From assembly GCA_032622095.1 (NCBI GenBank), contig CP136068.1:187293309-187357308 (forward strand): a stretch of DNA of 64,000 bases. Direction: 5' to 3'. The DNA comes from Siphonodentalium dalli. Taxonomy: Eukaryota > Mollusca > Scaphopoda > Gadilida > Siphonodentaliidae. The position numbers were made by a program, and so were the translations under genes. The notes under the pieces were generated by a model. It made no database searches and was not told where the DNA came from. It saw nothing but the letters and a program-made list of their open reading frames with translations. Positions 51,094 to 61,308 of the stretch are shown here, piece after piece (the first letter of the stretch is position 1; each line of letters starts with the position of its first letter).

Positions 51094-51316
51094 TGAAGTG
51101 TTTGTAACACTTCGGGAAGGTAAGTATATGGTTATTTTAACTATATAACGTATAATTACCTAGTTTGTGATGACTTGGACAGCTTAAATCGATGAGAACG
51201 TCTCTATCAGCTTCAAGTTTGAATTCCAAGTGCCAGAAAACGCTTCACTTCCGGTTTTGCAGCATAAACATCAGTACACATCCAGAGCATTATTTTATGT
51301 GGTCCATTTCACAACA
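51094..51316 (-). repeat. 5' LTR of the TatD-Gypsy element
   Basis: 223 bp, matching 41010-41231. It is followed on the plus strand by ATAG, the target duplication. Confidence 0.92.
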
Positions 51317-51720
51317 ATAGTATGATACATTGCACTTCTTGTTCGGAATAAGACAAACGGCTACCTTTTTCCTGCAACCCGAGAATGCAATCGGGGTATT
51401 CAGGCAATATGTCGCATATCTTGTGTACATGACTCAGGCGTTACAAACAATGGTACATATTTATTCGTCATGGAGCAAGTACGAGCCGATGTTAATTATA
51501 TCACTTTTTATAAGGAACACAAGATTAATATATAAAAGGGAATAACTTCACCAACCAGGTGAAACGAAATAGAAAATAGAAAAGTAATACAAGAGGGATA
51601 ACTCTATTGTATGGCGCAGTCTACTTTCTCCCTTTTTTTGAAAATTAAGATGATATTGAAAATACAAGTATTGTGAAGAGGAAATAATACATGATTGAAA
51701 GCTAATATGTCAGGAGCGAT
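51317..51720. other. Flank of the young insertion, probable old LTR-element 3' end
   Basis: No gene. A CTTTCTCCCTTTTTTTG tract (51610-51640) is a purine tract on the minus strand, in the position expected downstream of the fragment at 51721-52050. No LTR pair was confirmed. Confidence 0.35.
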
Positions 51721-52050
51721 TCAATCGTCATCTAATATCCAATTACCTGATGAGAGCCACCGCGGTGGTTGACTTGTGCGTTCAGAACGCCTGGTAGGTG
51801 GGGATGGGTCAGGGCTTTCAATTTCACCAGTGGTAGTGTCTGATTGAGTGCTACCGTTATTGTTTGTGGAATTAGGTGCAGGTGAAGAACAAGTGGCACA
51901 TGTGTCTGAATCTGAGTCATCTGAAGCATATGGATCAGTTTCGGGCCCAGTTTGCGTGAGATGAGGATCTAGTTGGGCTGGTGTTGGCAGTTTATAAATC
52001 TCTGATGGCTTCATGTGATAAATCTTGGAGCGGAATTGGTAACCAATCAA
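51721..52050 (-). pseudogene. Tail of an older retroelement polyprotein
   Basis: A 109-codon frame, truncated at its N-terminal side. It is Asp/Ser/Pro-rich and ends RRSERTSQPPRWLSSGNWI. This Arg-rich, Pro-Pro closing motif is common at the C-terminus of invertebrate LTR-element polyproteins. No catalytic domain is left. Attribution is by composition and position. Confidence 0.4.
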
Positions 52051-52084
52051 TTTCTGAATTTCTTAATGATGACAAAAAGACTTA

Positions 52085-52783
52085 TTGACAGGTTTCTATT
52101 GTTCGCGATTGGTCGAGTGCAATGAGGCCGAATGTCACGCGATACGGCCCATGAATGGAGCCGTTCGCTTGGAGTTAGTTCCTGAGCTGGTGCTAATATG
52201 TTACCACGAGGAAGCGGACACGGATATGTTGTACATGCAGTCAAATGCAGCACGCCTCAGTCGGAAGCTAGTTGTCGTTTTGATTCTCTGACGTAAATGT
52301 CGAAATACTAGCATGTTGTGTTTCTCGACGAATATGAGCTAGGATGATTCTTCATACTGAAACAAAAATAGATCAAGTGTCATTTCCTAGAACGACATAG
52401 CGGACAGTATTGTACAAAAGGTACACGAAACCTTGCCTCTAATTTACGCTTTGACAGGCTACCATGTCACAAACAAATATAAAATGAAGCCTTTTGACTT
52501 AATAGTGAAAAGCAGTAAAATGCGATGGAAACTTTGCAACAACTTGGGCAAAAAATTAATATTGACGATGACGATGACAATATCGCATCCTAACAAGAGT
52601 GCGTATATGTGGGTGATATTATGGCGAGCAAAATGTTGTCAAGTCGACGAAATAACAGACACGTTCTTATGTTGTATAACCGAATATTGGAACACATCTT
52701 CTACCAGCAACCACAGACAACTTAAGAAATCACATCAAAGCATCCTCGTGCAAACTATAGCTGTCTGTTGCTGCAGGCAGTGA
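52085..52783 (+). pseudogene. Decayed fragment of an HEEADTR/LTGCDTT-type invertebrate repeat protein
   Basis: Broken plus-strand frames contain ICYHEEADTDMLYMQSNAAR, VVVLIL, and later ALPLIYALTGYHVTN with KMKPFDLIVKSSKMRWKL. These two blocks, in this order and spacing, match a widespread uncharacterised family of marine invertebrates that carries HEEADTR and LTGCDTTS boxes and is often multicopy. The frames are interrupted by stops and frameshifts between about 52290 and 52430. Function unknown. Association with transposons is inferred from copy number in such genomes. Confidence 0.45.
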
Positions 52784-52889
52784 AAATGTAATTTGGTGGA
52801 AATTGTGTGCAAATAATTTCAATATACTCAACCAGATGATATATTATCAAGAATCAGAGACCGAGTTGAAAGCAGGACAAACTTTCAAA

Positions 52890-53098
52890 CACAGGGGCCT
52901 GTAACGCGCTCCGCTGTCCGCCCCCTTTTGCGCTGCCCATATACGCCGCTTCTATATACGCGCCTGCTTCACGTTAATGGTATATATATAATATAGACTA
53001 TTATATACCATTAACGTGAAGCAGGCGCGTATACAGAAGCGGCGTATCTGGGCAGCGCAAAAGGGGGCGGACAGCGGAGCGCGTTACAGGTCCCTGTG
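52890..53098. mobile_element. 209-bp MITE with ~95-bp inverted repeats, hAT-like
   Basis: The arms start CACAGGGGCCTGTAACGCGC and are nearly perfect inverted copies (right arm GGTCCCTGTG), meeting at an AT-rich centre. The flanks show an 8-bp duplication with one mismatch: CTTTCAAA (52882-52889) and CTTTCAAT (53099-53106). An 8-bp duplication fits the hAT superfamily. Confidence 0.85.
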
Positions 53099-53180
53099 CT
53101 TTCAATCCAAAATTAATGCATTAAAATTAAAGTCCCGATGTGGAGTCAGATCAACCATCGAAAATTCAGTCTAGATCAGT

Positions 53181-54472
53181 AGGCCCGTTCCAAACGACGG
53201 ATTTTTGTCGACTCGAATCTAATACCAGACCCACAATTTTATTAAATGCGTCTAAAATGCGACGTTTGAAACAATTAGATCCGTGTCAGACGCATCACAG
53301 ACGAATCTCCGTCCAATTCATACGAATCTTCGTCGGTGATGCGTCTGAAATCCGTCTTGGTTTCAAACGACGGATTTTTGTCGACTCGAATCTAATACAT
53401 GTGACGAGAAGAGCCGAAAGTTTCCGAATAACGAATGCAAATGCTATGATAATGATATGATAATGGGTAATAATGAGGGAGTTCCCCTTATCTGCGGAAA
53501 TACCCACATGACGTCATTTGTCGCACGCTCTCTTTGTCATGAAGAAAGATATATCTATAAGAATTGCTTATAGGTAACATTGTGAAAATTTTAATTATTA
53601 TGGCAGTTTGATTTCTCAACGAACATGGCATGTCACTGACTCACATCTTATAATGGATATATTATCAATGATTTATAATAATTCATATATACCGGTATAA
53701 GGGATATGGGTTGTAGCAACTGATTTATAATAATTAATATATACCGATATTCCTTATTGTAAGGGATAGGGGTAGAGTCTCTGATGTATAATAATTAATA
53801 TATACCGGTATTACTTATTATAAGGGGTAGGGGTGGTACAACTGATTAATAATAATTCATATATACCGGCATTACTTGTTATGAGGGGTATATGGGTGGT
53901 AACATCTTATTTATAATAATTCATATATTCCGGTATTACTTATTATAAGGGGCAGAGTGGTAGCCTATGATTTATAATAATTAATATATTCCGGTAATTC
54001 TTATTATAAGTGGTATAGGGGGTGGTAGTCTCTGATTTATAATAATTCTTGTATACCGGTATTTACATGCATGGTATACACATATATAGATGGCAATTGG
54101 TTGTACGATATAACATTTATTTGTAGCGCCTATTATAGTATATTATATACCTGCATGTACTATATCCATTCTCATATACATGAGCACATATATTCGCGCT
54201 GCAGTCGCGCATATATATATATATACATAATTTATACTGTATTTTAGTATATATATGTATAACATATACCGGTATATATAGGCCTCTATATCTACGCGTG
54301 ACCAATTTTTGACGGTAACCGGGAATCCACCTTTAAATAATTCGACCGATGTATTAGATTCGACGCGACAAAGATGCGTCCGTCTGTAACAAAATCGATC
54401 GCAGACGCATCACCGACGGATTTAATACAATTAGATTCGAGTCGACAAAAATCCGTCGTTTGGAACGGGCCT
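53181..54472. mobile_element. 1.29-kb non-autonomous DNA transposon
   Basis: Terminal inverted repeats of about 43 bp: AGGCCCGTTCCAAACGACGG at the left, exact complement ending at 54472. Degenerate similarity continues inward, and an extra internal copy of the TIR core lies at 53357-53398. No ORF of note. The target duplication is not clear. Confidence 0.8.
53640..54065. repeat. ~75-bp tandem repeats inside the transposon
   Basis: About six units containing TGATTTATAATAATTmATAT, ACCGGTATT and TTATTATAAGGGGTA blocks. Confidence 0.8.
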
Positions 54473-55838
54473 TAGCGACGTAAACGTTAATGACATCACG
54501 AGAAATGACACAATTCACTAGTGACATTACAATTTTTAACTAACGGCATTTTCGATGGAAAATGCGCATCTAGGAGTGTAATAAAACATAAAAATCCGGC
54601 TTGTGCGTAAAAATTGATTGCAGAATATAAACGATCCCTATCGAGTATTTAAAATACGGAGACATATTTGCAGGGACGTGGATAGAGGGTCTCCGTTGGG
54701 GTGTGTCCACCTTGGAGAATTCCAACTCCCCCCCCCTTGAATCCGATCAAATACAAGTTTTTGCATTCGCTTGCAAGTCAGTGCTCAGGCCTAATAGCCT
54801 ATATATTCATAAACCCGGTATGAGAACATTCAGATATTTAAACCTGAAAATTGCATAAATCCTAACATCTAGTGATCTAACTCCAGACCAATGCACGAGG
54901 CTACGGGCAAGAGAACATTTTGGAAACTAAACAAGAAAATCGCCAAATCCTTGTATCTAGACTGGCGTCAACCTTTCCTAGTGTTGGAAATTTCAAACCT
55001 CATACTCTACCTTAGGTTGGAAAATTCTCCAACTGAATACCATTTCAGTCCACAATTTTGACCAAATGTACTAAAATATTGTTTTCTTAAACTAACTGGT
55101 AGTTTATTGGCCACGGGGGAGGGACCGTCGACATCGGTCGATCCGGTGTGCGAAAATTTTGAAATCTGAACCAGAAAATCGCAAAATCCTAGCATCTAGA
55201 CTAGCCTCAAGCCTTCCTAATGTTGGAAATTTTAAACCTGATGCCTCCACTTAGATTGGAAAATTTCCAACTGATGACAATTCCAATGACAATTTTGCAT
55301 CAAATGTGGGACAATATTGTTTTATTAAATTAACTAGCAGTTTTTGACTGGCCATGGGGGAGGGACCAGGACACAAGCTTTCCAAGTGTTGGAAATTTCC
55401 AACCCCTAATGTTGGAAAATTTCCAGCTGATGGCCATTTCAGTCAAAAATTTTGACCAAAGCAGGAAAAGATGCAAATATTGGTCTAAAAACAATAACCC
55501 CAATAAATTGTTTGAAAATCAAACTACAAGAACATTTTCAACCTATTGTAGGTGTGAAATTTCCAACTAATGTTGTTCAGGTATTAAATTTCCAACTGCT
55601 GAAATTTTGACCAAAGTTGGGGGGCGGGTGAGACACCCCCAATGTCGCATATTAGTGCTTTCGAATGTAAACGGGGAGAATTTTACTGAAATTAGCCATT
55701 AGGCCTAAACAAAAATACCTTTGTTTCCAGTAACGGAGGGCAAAAAAATAGGGTAGGAGGGGTAAACTTTTTTTTTAATTTCCATAACTTACAAACTATT
55801 AATAGCCCTAAATGTATTTTTTATACAGGTATACTATT
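54473..55838. other. Repeat DNA without genes
   Basis: The outer parts (about 54565-54657 and 55648-55690) match a contiguous stretch at 59866-59995. The inside is dominated by ~180-bp tandem units (54955-55450) with TTGGAAATTTCAAACC and GGGGGAGGGACC blocks. No reading frame worth calling. Confidence 0.6.
54955..55450. repeat. ~180-bp tandem repeat, about 3 diverged copies
   Basis: Each unit carries a TTGGAAATTT--AACC block, TTTTGACCAAATGT, a TTAAACTAACTGG block and GGGGGAGGGACC. Copies start near 54980, 55220 and 55380. Confidence 0.7.
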
Positions 55839-56268
55839 TATTCCACACCCATTGACGCGAGGCACATGTATTCAACGGCATCCTAGCCATTGAATACATA
55901 TTAGTGTATACCTCTAGTGGAATACAAGCCGGAACTATTCTTGTTTATTCCACACCCATTGACGTGAGTCACATGTATTCATCTGAATCAAAGCCATTTA
56001 ATACATATTAGTGTATACTTCTAGTGGAATACAAGCGGGAACTATTCTTGTTTATTCCACACCCATTGACGTGAGTCACATGTATTCAACGGCATCCCAG
56101 CCATTGAATACATATTAGTGTATACCTCTAGTGGAATACAAGCGGGAACTATTCTTGTTTATTCCACACCCATTGACGTGAGTCACATGTATTCAACGGA
56201 ATCACAGCCATTGAATACATATTAGTGTATACCTCTAGTGGAATACAAGCCGGAACTATTCTTGTTGA
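55839..56268. repeat. 107-bp tandem repeat, 4 copies, each self-complementary
   Basis: TTCCACACCCATTGACG starts at 55841, 55948, 56055 and 56162, an exact 107-bp period. Within each unit ATGTATTCAA pairs with TTGAATACAT and TTCCAC pairs with GTGGAA, giving two nested hairpins per unit. Confidence 0.92.
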
Positions 56269-56696
56269 CGTTGTCGCCAAGAAAGATGACGTACATTACG
56301 TCGACCACCTGCTTCCGGTGATCCCCCAATAATTACTGGTTATTTGTCAGACTTAAATCACAATAAAGGTAGCTATAGTTACAATGAAGGTGACATTCAT
56401 GGATTGAACTTATCTGTCTGAACGGTGTAGAATAAATACAGAACACAACTTGCATCATAATCTCGAATCTTTTATCGAACTCGTTGCGGACGGCGCAAAG
56501 TTATATTTCACTCGAGCTACGCTCTCGCGAAATATATCCTTGCGCCATCCGCAACTCATTCGATAAAAGAGTCTCGATTAAGATGCGCGTTGTGTTCTGT
56601 CTATTGACGTTGTCGCCACGAAAAATGACTTACATGACGTCGACCATCTGCTTCCGGTGATCTCCCATAATTACTGGTTATTTGTCAGACTTAAAA
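56264..56696. mobile_element. Foldback flanked by ~93-bp direct repeats
   Basis: Direct repeats TTGACGTTGTCGCCA...TTGTCAGACTTAAA at 56264-56357 and 56604-56696 flank a foldback with arms of about 72-80 bp (56438-56509 and 56529-56600, ACAGAACACAAC at the outer ends). It looks like a small LTR-like or composite non-autonomous element. No coding sequence. Confidence 0.6.
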
Positions 56697-57849
56697 GGTA
56701 CGGTTGGCCTTGGCGGTGGGTATGCTGTGAAAATATTTCCACCCGTCAAAAACCACCACAAACAGAAAGAACATCAAAATGTAGACAGACTTTTTCCGTA
56801 TACAAATAAGAAATATCGCATAAACAGTATGTTATTGTCATATGTTTGACCATTGTTATGTAAACAAAAGCATAAAAGTTACTTTTCTGGTGTTTGTTTA
56901 TATTATGATGGTAAACATAAAGAGCGTTCTTTGTTGGTGAATTCCTGATATGGAACTAATAAAGAGCGTTTATGCCATTTGTGTGTGATTACACAGTAGC
57001 ATTGTGCTGTCTTCTATACACAACCAGGCTCTTGCTTAGGTAAAATATAGTAGGTCTTTATGATAACTTGCTATTTACTCGATGGTCATGGTATATATGA
57101 ACGAAACTGTATGCGTTTTAATGTTTTTCTGTTTACGGTGATTGGAACAAATATGAATATTTTCGACAACTAAGGCCTCACGTGCCTTTAAATCACACTA
57201 AATGTAGCTATAGTAACAACGAAGGTGACTTTCATGGATTGAACTTATCTGACTGAACGGTGTAGAATAAATACAGAACACAACTTGCATCATAATCTCG
57301 AATATTTTATCGAACTTATAATCTTTTATTTCAATTTCTATTAGTTTTTGCCATATGGCTTGGCAATAACAGGATTCAGACCGCTCTTAAATTTGTACAC
57401 ATCTCGCATATTGGAGTGAGTCTTAATGAAGCTTTGACAACACCACCACCTTCCCCACATTGGAAACAAGTGTCTGCTTCGCCGATATCAGAACCATTGG
57501 GTATTTTGGGAAAGGGTCCGGGGCCCATGCAATTGGGAAAAATAAATACCATAGCGGGTAAATTGTGAAATTTTCGATTTGACATAATGACACTATATAT
57601 CAGATGAATTTAAAAAATAAGATGTTTAAATCTTAATGAACTAATGAATAAGACAACAGTATATATACCAGTTGACACTATTAAAGTCAGTGCGTACCTC
57701 TATAAATCTGATACATGGTGTGTATATATCCCAGGTCATACTTAGTCAGTACATCTATATACCTCTGATATGGACTTTATTCTAGTAGTGTAATAGAAAA
57801 TATTATATACAAATTATAGTCAGGACTTATAAATGATTTCTTCTTGATC
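56697..57849. other. Intergenic DNA with a partial repeat copy
   Basis: 57189-57316 repeats 56354-56481 (GGATTGAACTTATCTG block through TTTTATCGAACT) but lacks the inverted second arm. Nothing else recognised. Confidence 0.55.
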
Positions 57850-58758
57850 TCCTATATATTTTGAGACTTCCGTATATATGTGACTATATATATATATATT
57901 TGTACTTTATAGAATCGAAAACGGCTGCACCGATCGATACCAAACTTCCCATCTAAGGGTAAAAACAACGGTAATGGTCGTCGCGGCGTTTTGGAGAATC
58001 TCAGATCAACCGTTCTCCAGTCTCAGTCACAAAAACGGCACTGCGGGGGTAATCGCGTTGATAGTTAAAGAGCGTTCGTATCCGCAGTGGCGTTGATAAA
58101 GATCTTCCATATTTGGGTTCGTTAACCGGTTAACGCTCTTTATTCCCTTCGCCTTTCGCATACGGTTTTGTTTACGTTATCTGGAACTCGCGTCTGTGTG
58201 ATTCTTACGTACTTATGGCTTCCTAGGAACGGGGCCATTTTCATCGGGTCAGTTTTTCCGCCCGATGTGATCTTCACCTTGAAACGGGTACCCACAATAT
58301 ATGTGTGTGTCCTTTATAGACTCGAACAGATTGAGCTCAAACTTGCTACCTACGGGAAGTGTCATATATATGTGTGTGTCCTAATTTATAGACTCGAACC
58401 GATTGAGCTCAAACTTGCTACCTACGGGAAGTGTCATGGACGGGTTAAATTGTGAACCCGACTTACCTTGACCTCGAAAATGATCTTCTTTTTTTTTTCA
58501 AGGTCAAATCGGGTCAAATTAAATAAAAAAATTAAAAAGGCACAATTAACTCATTGAAAAACATAAAATTAAATTAAAAAATTTGTTAAAAAAGCCAGTA
58601 AATTAAAAAGGCACAATTAACTCATTGAAAACAAAAAAAATCGTGTCAAATTGAAAAACAAAAAATGTAATTAAAAAATTAATTTATAAAATTAATTAAA
58701 ACAATTAAAGATTGTCATGTTTCTGACGATTGCCGCCAGTGGCGGGCTAACCTGCTAG
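57850..58758 (+). mobile_element. Helitron-like element C
   Basis: 5' end TCCTATATATTTTGAGAC, matching the 5' ends of elements A and B. The 3' end has hairpin GCCGCCA-GTGGCGGGC, then TAACCTG and CTAG (58755-58758) followed by T. The inside carries a duplicated ~68-bp block (TATAGACTCGAAC, GAGCTCAAACTTGCTACC at about 58312 and 58384) and an AT-rich duplicated segment. No gene. Non-autonomous. Confidence 0.65.
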
Positions 58759-60599
58759 TATAATATATATGTAGAGTTAAGTAGCTATATACCATAATAA
58801 CACAATGTTTTAAAGCATAGTATTCAACCTGGTAAAAAAAAATCCCCATCTTCCTTCATCTTCCCACATCATCAATGTTTGCATATCATACTGGGGTTAC
58901 ATGTTTTAGAGCCTACCGGTATATAACTATCAGAAAATTTAACTGCAGATTTATTGAGAATTTCTATGAAACAATCACTTGTCATATATGTTCAAAGTCA
59001 TTTAATTTATATTAAACAACATCCTACAAATATCAATTTGGTTAACAAACATACCCCATGCCCATGCATGGCCTATAAATCTAATTGACTTCGTTTTATT
59101 TTCGGTTAAAGTTGCCTATTTTCGAGGCATCCCGTTTTTGGATGTCAGTTAGCCAACTAACCCTAGTTTGGTGTGTTTTGTGAGCGCGATTTTGCAAGTA
59201 AATTGGGCTAACGACTCATTGAATTAAAGTCAGCAAATTAAACTAATAGAAACTGGAATAATAAAATCAAGTTGGGAGAATGAGATTGGTAATTTTCAGA
59301 CTGAAAGTTGTGAAAAATTAATTTTGCAAATAAAAAGTTTACGGCGGGCGGTCTGGCGAGTGGGCGGGTTACCGAAAATAAAGGTATTTTTTTTGGCCTT
59401 ATTGGTAGTAACGCATAGGGAGCACTTCGCTGGATGGCGAAGCTTGTCAAATTTCGCTAACAGAGGAACCCTGTTAAAAGGTTAGGTCGTTACAGCGCTA
59501 ACAATACCTGATCCATTGAGCCAAACTATACACACCGGGGTCCGCGTTGTAGCATATATCAATATGAACTAACTTGTTGATGATTTATTAATAGTGATCG
59601 CTTTGGATTTATCAAAACATATATGCAAAACTGTCGTTCAATGTATAGCCATGTATAAGTAATTTCGAAGTTCATACACAATTTATTAATTAACAGACTG
59701 TTAGCGTGTTTGTCAACATGGAAGCAGATCAATATATATGGCTTCTACATGTATGTCTCGGATTGAAAATAAAATCCTATTTGGAGCACGATGTGAAGTA
59801 TCATTCACATAATTATATATAAGAGTAATACAGAGTGTTAGTATTTCCCCACCTCACAGTTTTAAAACGCAATAAAACATAAGAATCCATCCCGTGTGTA
59901 AAAATGATTGCAGAATATAAACAATCCGTATCAAAGTATTTAAAATTATTTGTGCTTTCGAGTGTAAACGGGGAGAATTTTACTGAAATTAATCATTATT
60001 GATAGTAACGCAGAGGGAGCACTTTGCTTGATGACGAAGCTTGTCAATTTCGAATCGGATGAAGTACCTTTAAATGAATCTGTTCGATATCCAGCTTGTG
60101 TCGCATCCGTCATGGAATCAGGGAGCTAAATGTGTTCTGGAGTCGGGGAGCGAGTACACCGTTGAATGCTAAAGGTGAAGGTAACTGAAGAATGACCTTC
60201 ACTTGATACATGCGACACGTTATTAAAGGATGACATCGCGTTTATTTGATTTGTACATAATATTTAAATAATTTAAACTGGTGAATGAATGGGGGAATGG
60301 ATTTTTGTGAGCGGGAAATTTATTTAACTAGCTGCTGTAGTCCTGGGTTTTTCCAGATCAAATTTGGCTATGAGATACCCCTGTCGTAGACTTGGGGATT
60401 TATTTTAAAAAGTAAACACATGACCTATGATTTTTCTTGCATTTTCGTGATCAAATGGTGTCAATCTAGCCGGGTAAACATCACTGATATGGCCTGCAGG
60501 CTTCAATTCAGTGAATTTGGCCGAAACGTTAACACTGTCGCCTATGGGAAACCATTTAGTTCAGTGATTCCTATAATGAGTTGCTGGGATAACTCATTA
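58759..60599. other. AT-rich intergenic DNA
   Basis: No gene recognised. The block GTAACGCA-AGGGAGCACTT lies at about 59408 and again at about 60006. The stretch 59866-59995 is the compact counterpart of 54565-55690. Confidence 0.5.
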
Positions 60600-61207
60600 C
60601 CTTACTCGTATTTAAATTCGCGCAGTACTATTTTTCGCTCAGTTTTGAATTCGCGCACTTTAAATTCGCGAATTCAAAACTGATAAAAATATTTTCGTAA
60701 AAGTTCCGTGATATTTTCGTATATCTTGAAGCTGATGAAGTTTCGGTTCTTAGTCATTGCTGGAGATAGTGCTGTATGTGTATATTAAACACAATCGTGG
60801 CGGATTTATATCGTGTTGACAATAATCCATGGTAACTACATGCATCATAATTTTCTGGCGACCTGGAATATTAGTATTTCTTATACAATCATTTCAACAA
60901 TGTTAATGTTACCATGATTTGTCGCTTGGCATTGTTAATGGTTTTGATAGCGGTTGGCCGAATGCAAATATATGCATATATGTATAGGCGTATTTGTCTA
61001 TTCACCGTTCATAATATATGTAAATTCAGCAACATAGCCATCTTGCATGTATTTCATATGGACTGTGGTTGAGATGGCTTGCATGTATTTCATATGGACT
61101 GTGGTTGAGATTAAACTTGGTGCCGTACTATTTTTCGCTCAGTTTTAAATTCGCGCACCATTGGGTGCGCGAAAAATAGTACTGCGCGAATTTAAATACG
61201 AGTAAGG
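60600..61207. mobile_element. 608-bp MITE with 39-bp inverted repeats and TA duplication
   Basis: Left end CCTTACTCGTATTTAAATTC, right end its complement at 61207, both flanked by TA (60598-60599, 61208-61209). The inverted repeat continues as GCGCAGTACTATTTTTCGC. TTCGCG-rich subterminal repeats occur on both sides. No coding capacity. TA duplication is typical of Tc1/mariner-like elements. Confidence 0.85.
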
Positions 61208-61308
61208 TAGTCTAATTAGTTTGCTAATTTCTTTGGAAACTATAGAACAAAATTAAACGAATGTTGAAATTGTCAGCCGTGATATCATGCCGCCATTTTC
61301 AAGCAAAT

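Larger units (their letters stand above)
41010..51316 (-). mobile_element. Young Ty3/Gypsy element with HhH-Gag and ZnF-TatD gene
   Basis: Complete 10.3-kb LTR element on the minus strand: 5' LTR 51094-51316, primer site, gag, pol, a third gene (zinc fingers plus TatD nuclease), purine tract and 3' LTR 41010-41231. The LTRs are nearly identical and the flanks show a 4-bp ATAG duplication (41006-41009 and 51317-51320), so insertion is recent. It contains an internal 1465-bp tandem duplication, two in-frame TGA codons and one frameshift, so this copy is unlikely to be autonomous. Without the duplication it would be about 8.8 kb. Confidence 0.92.
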
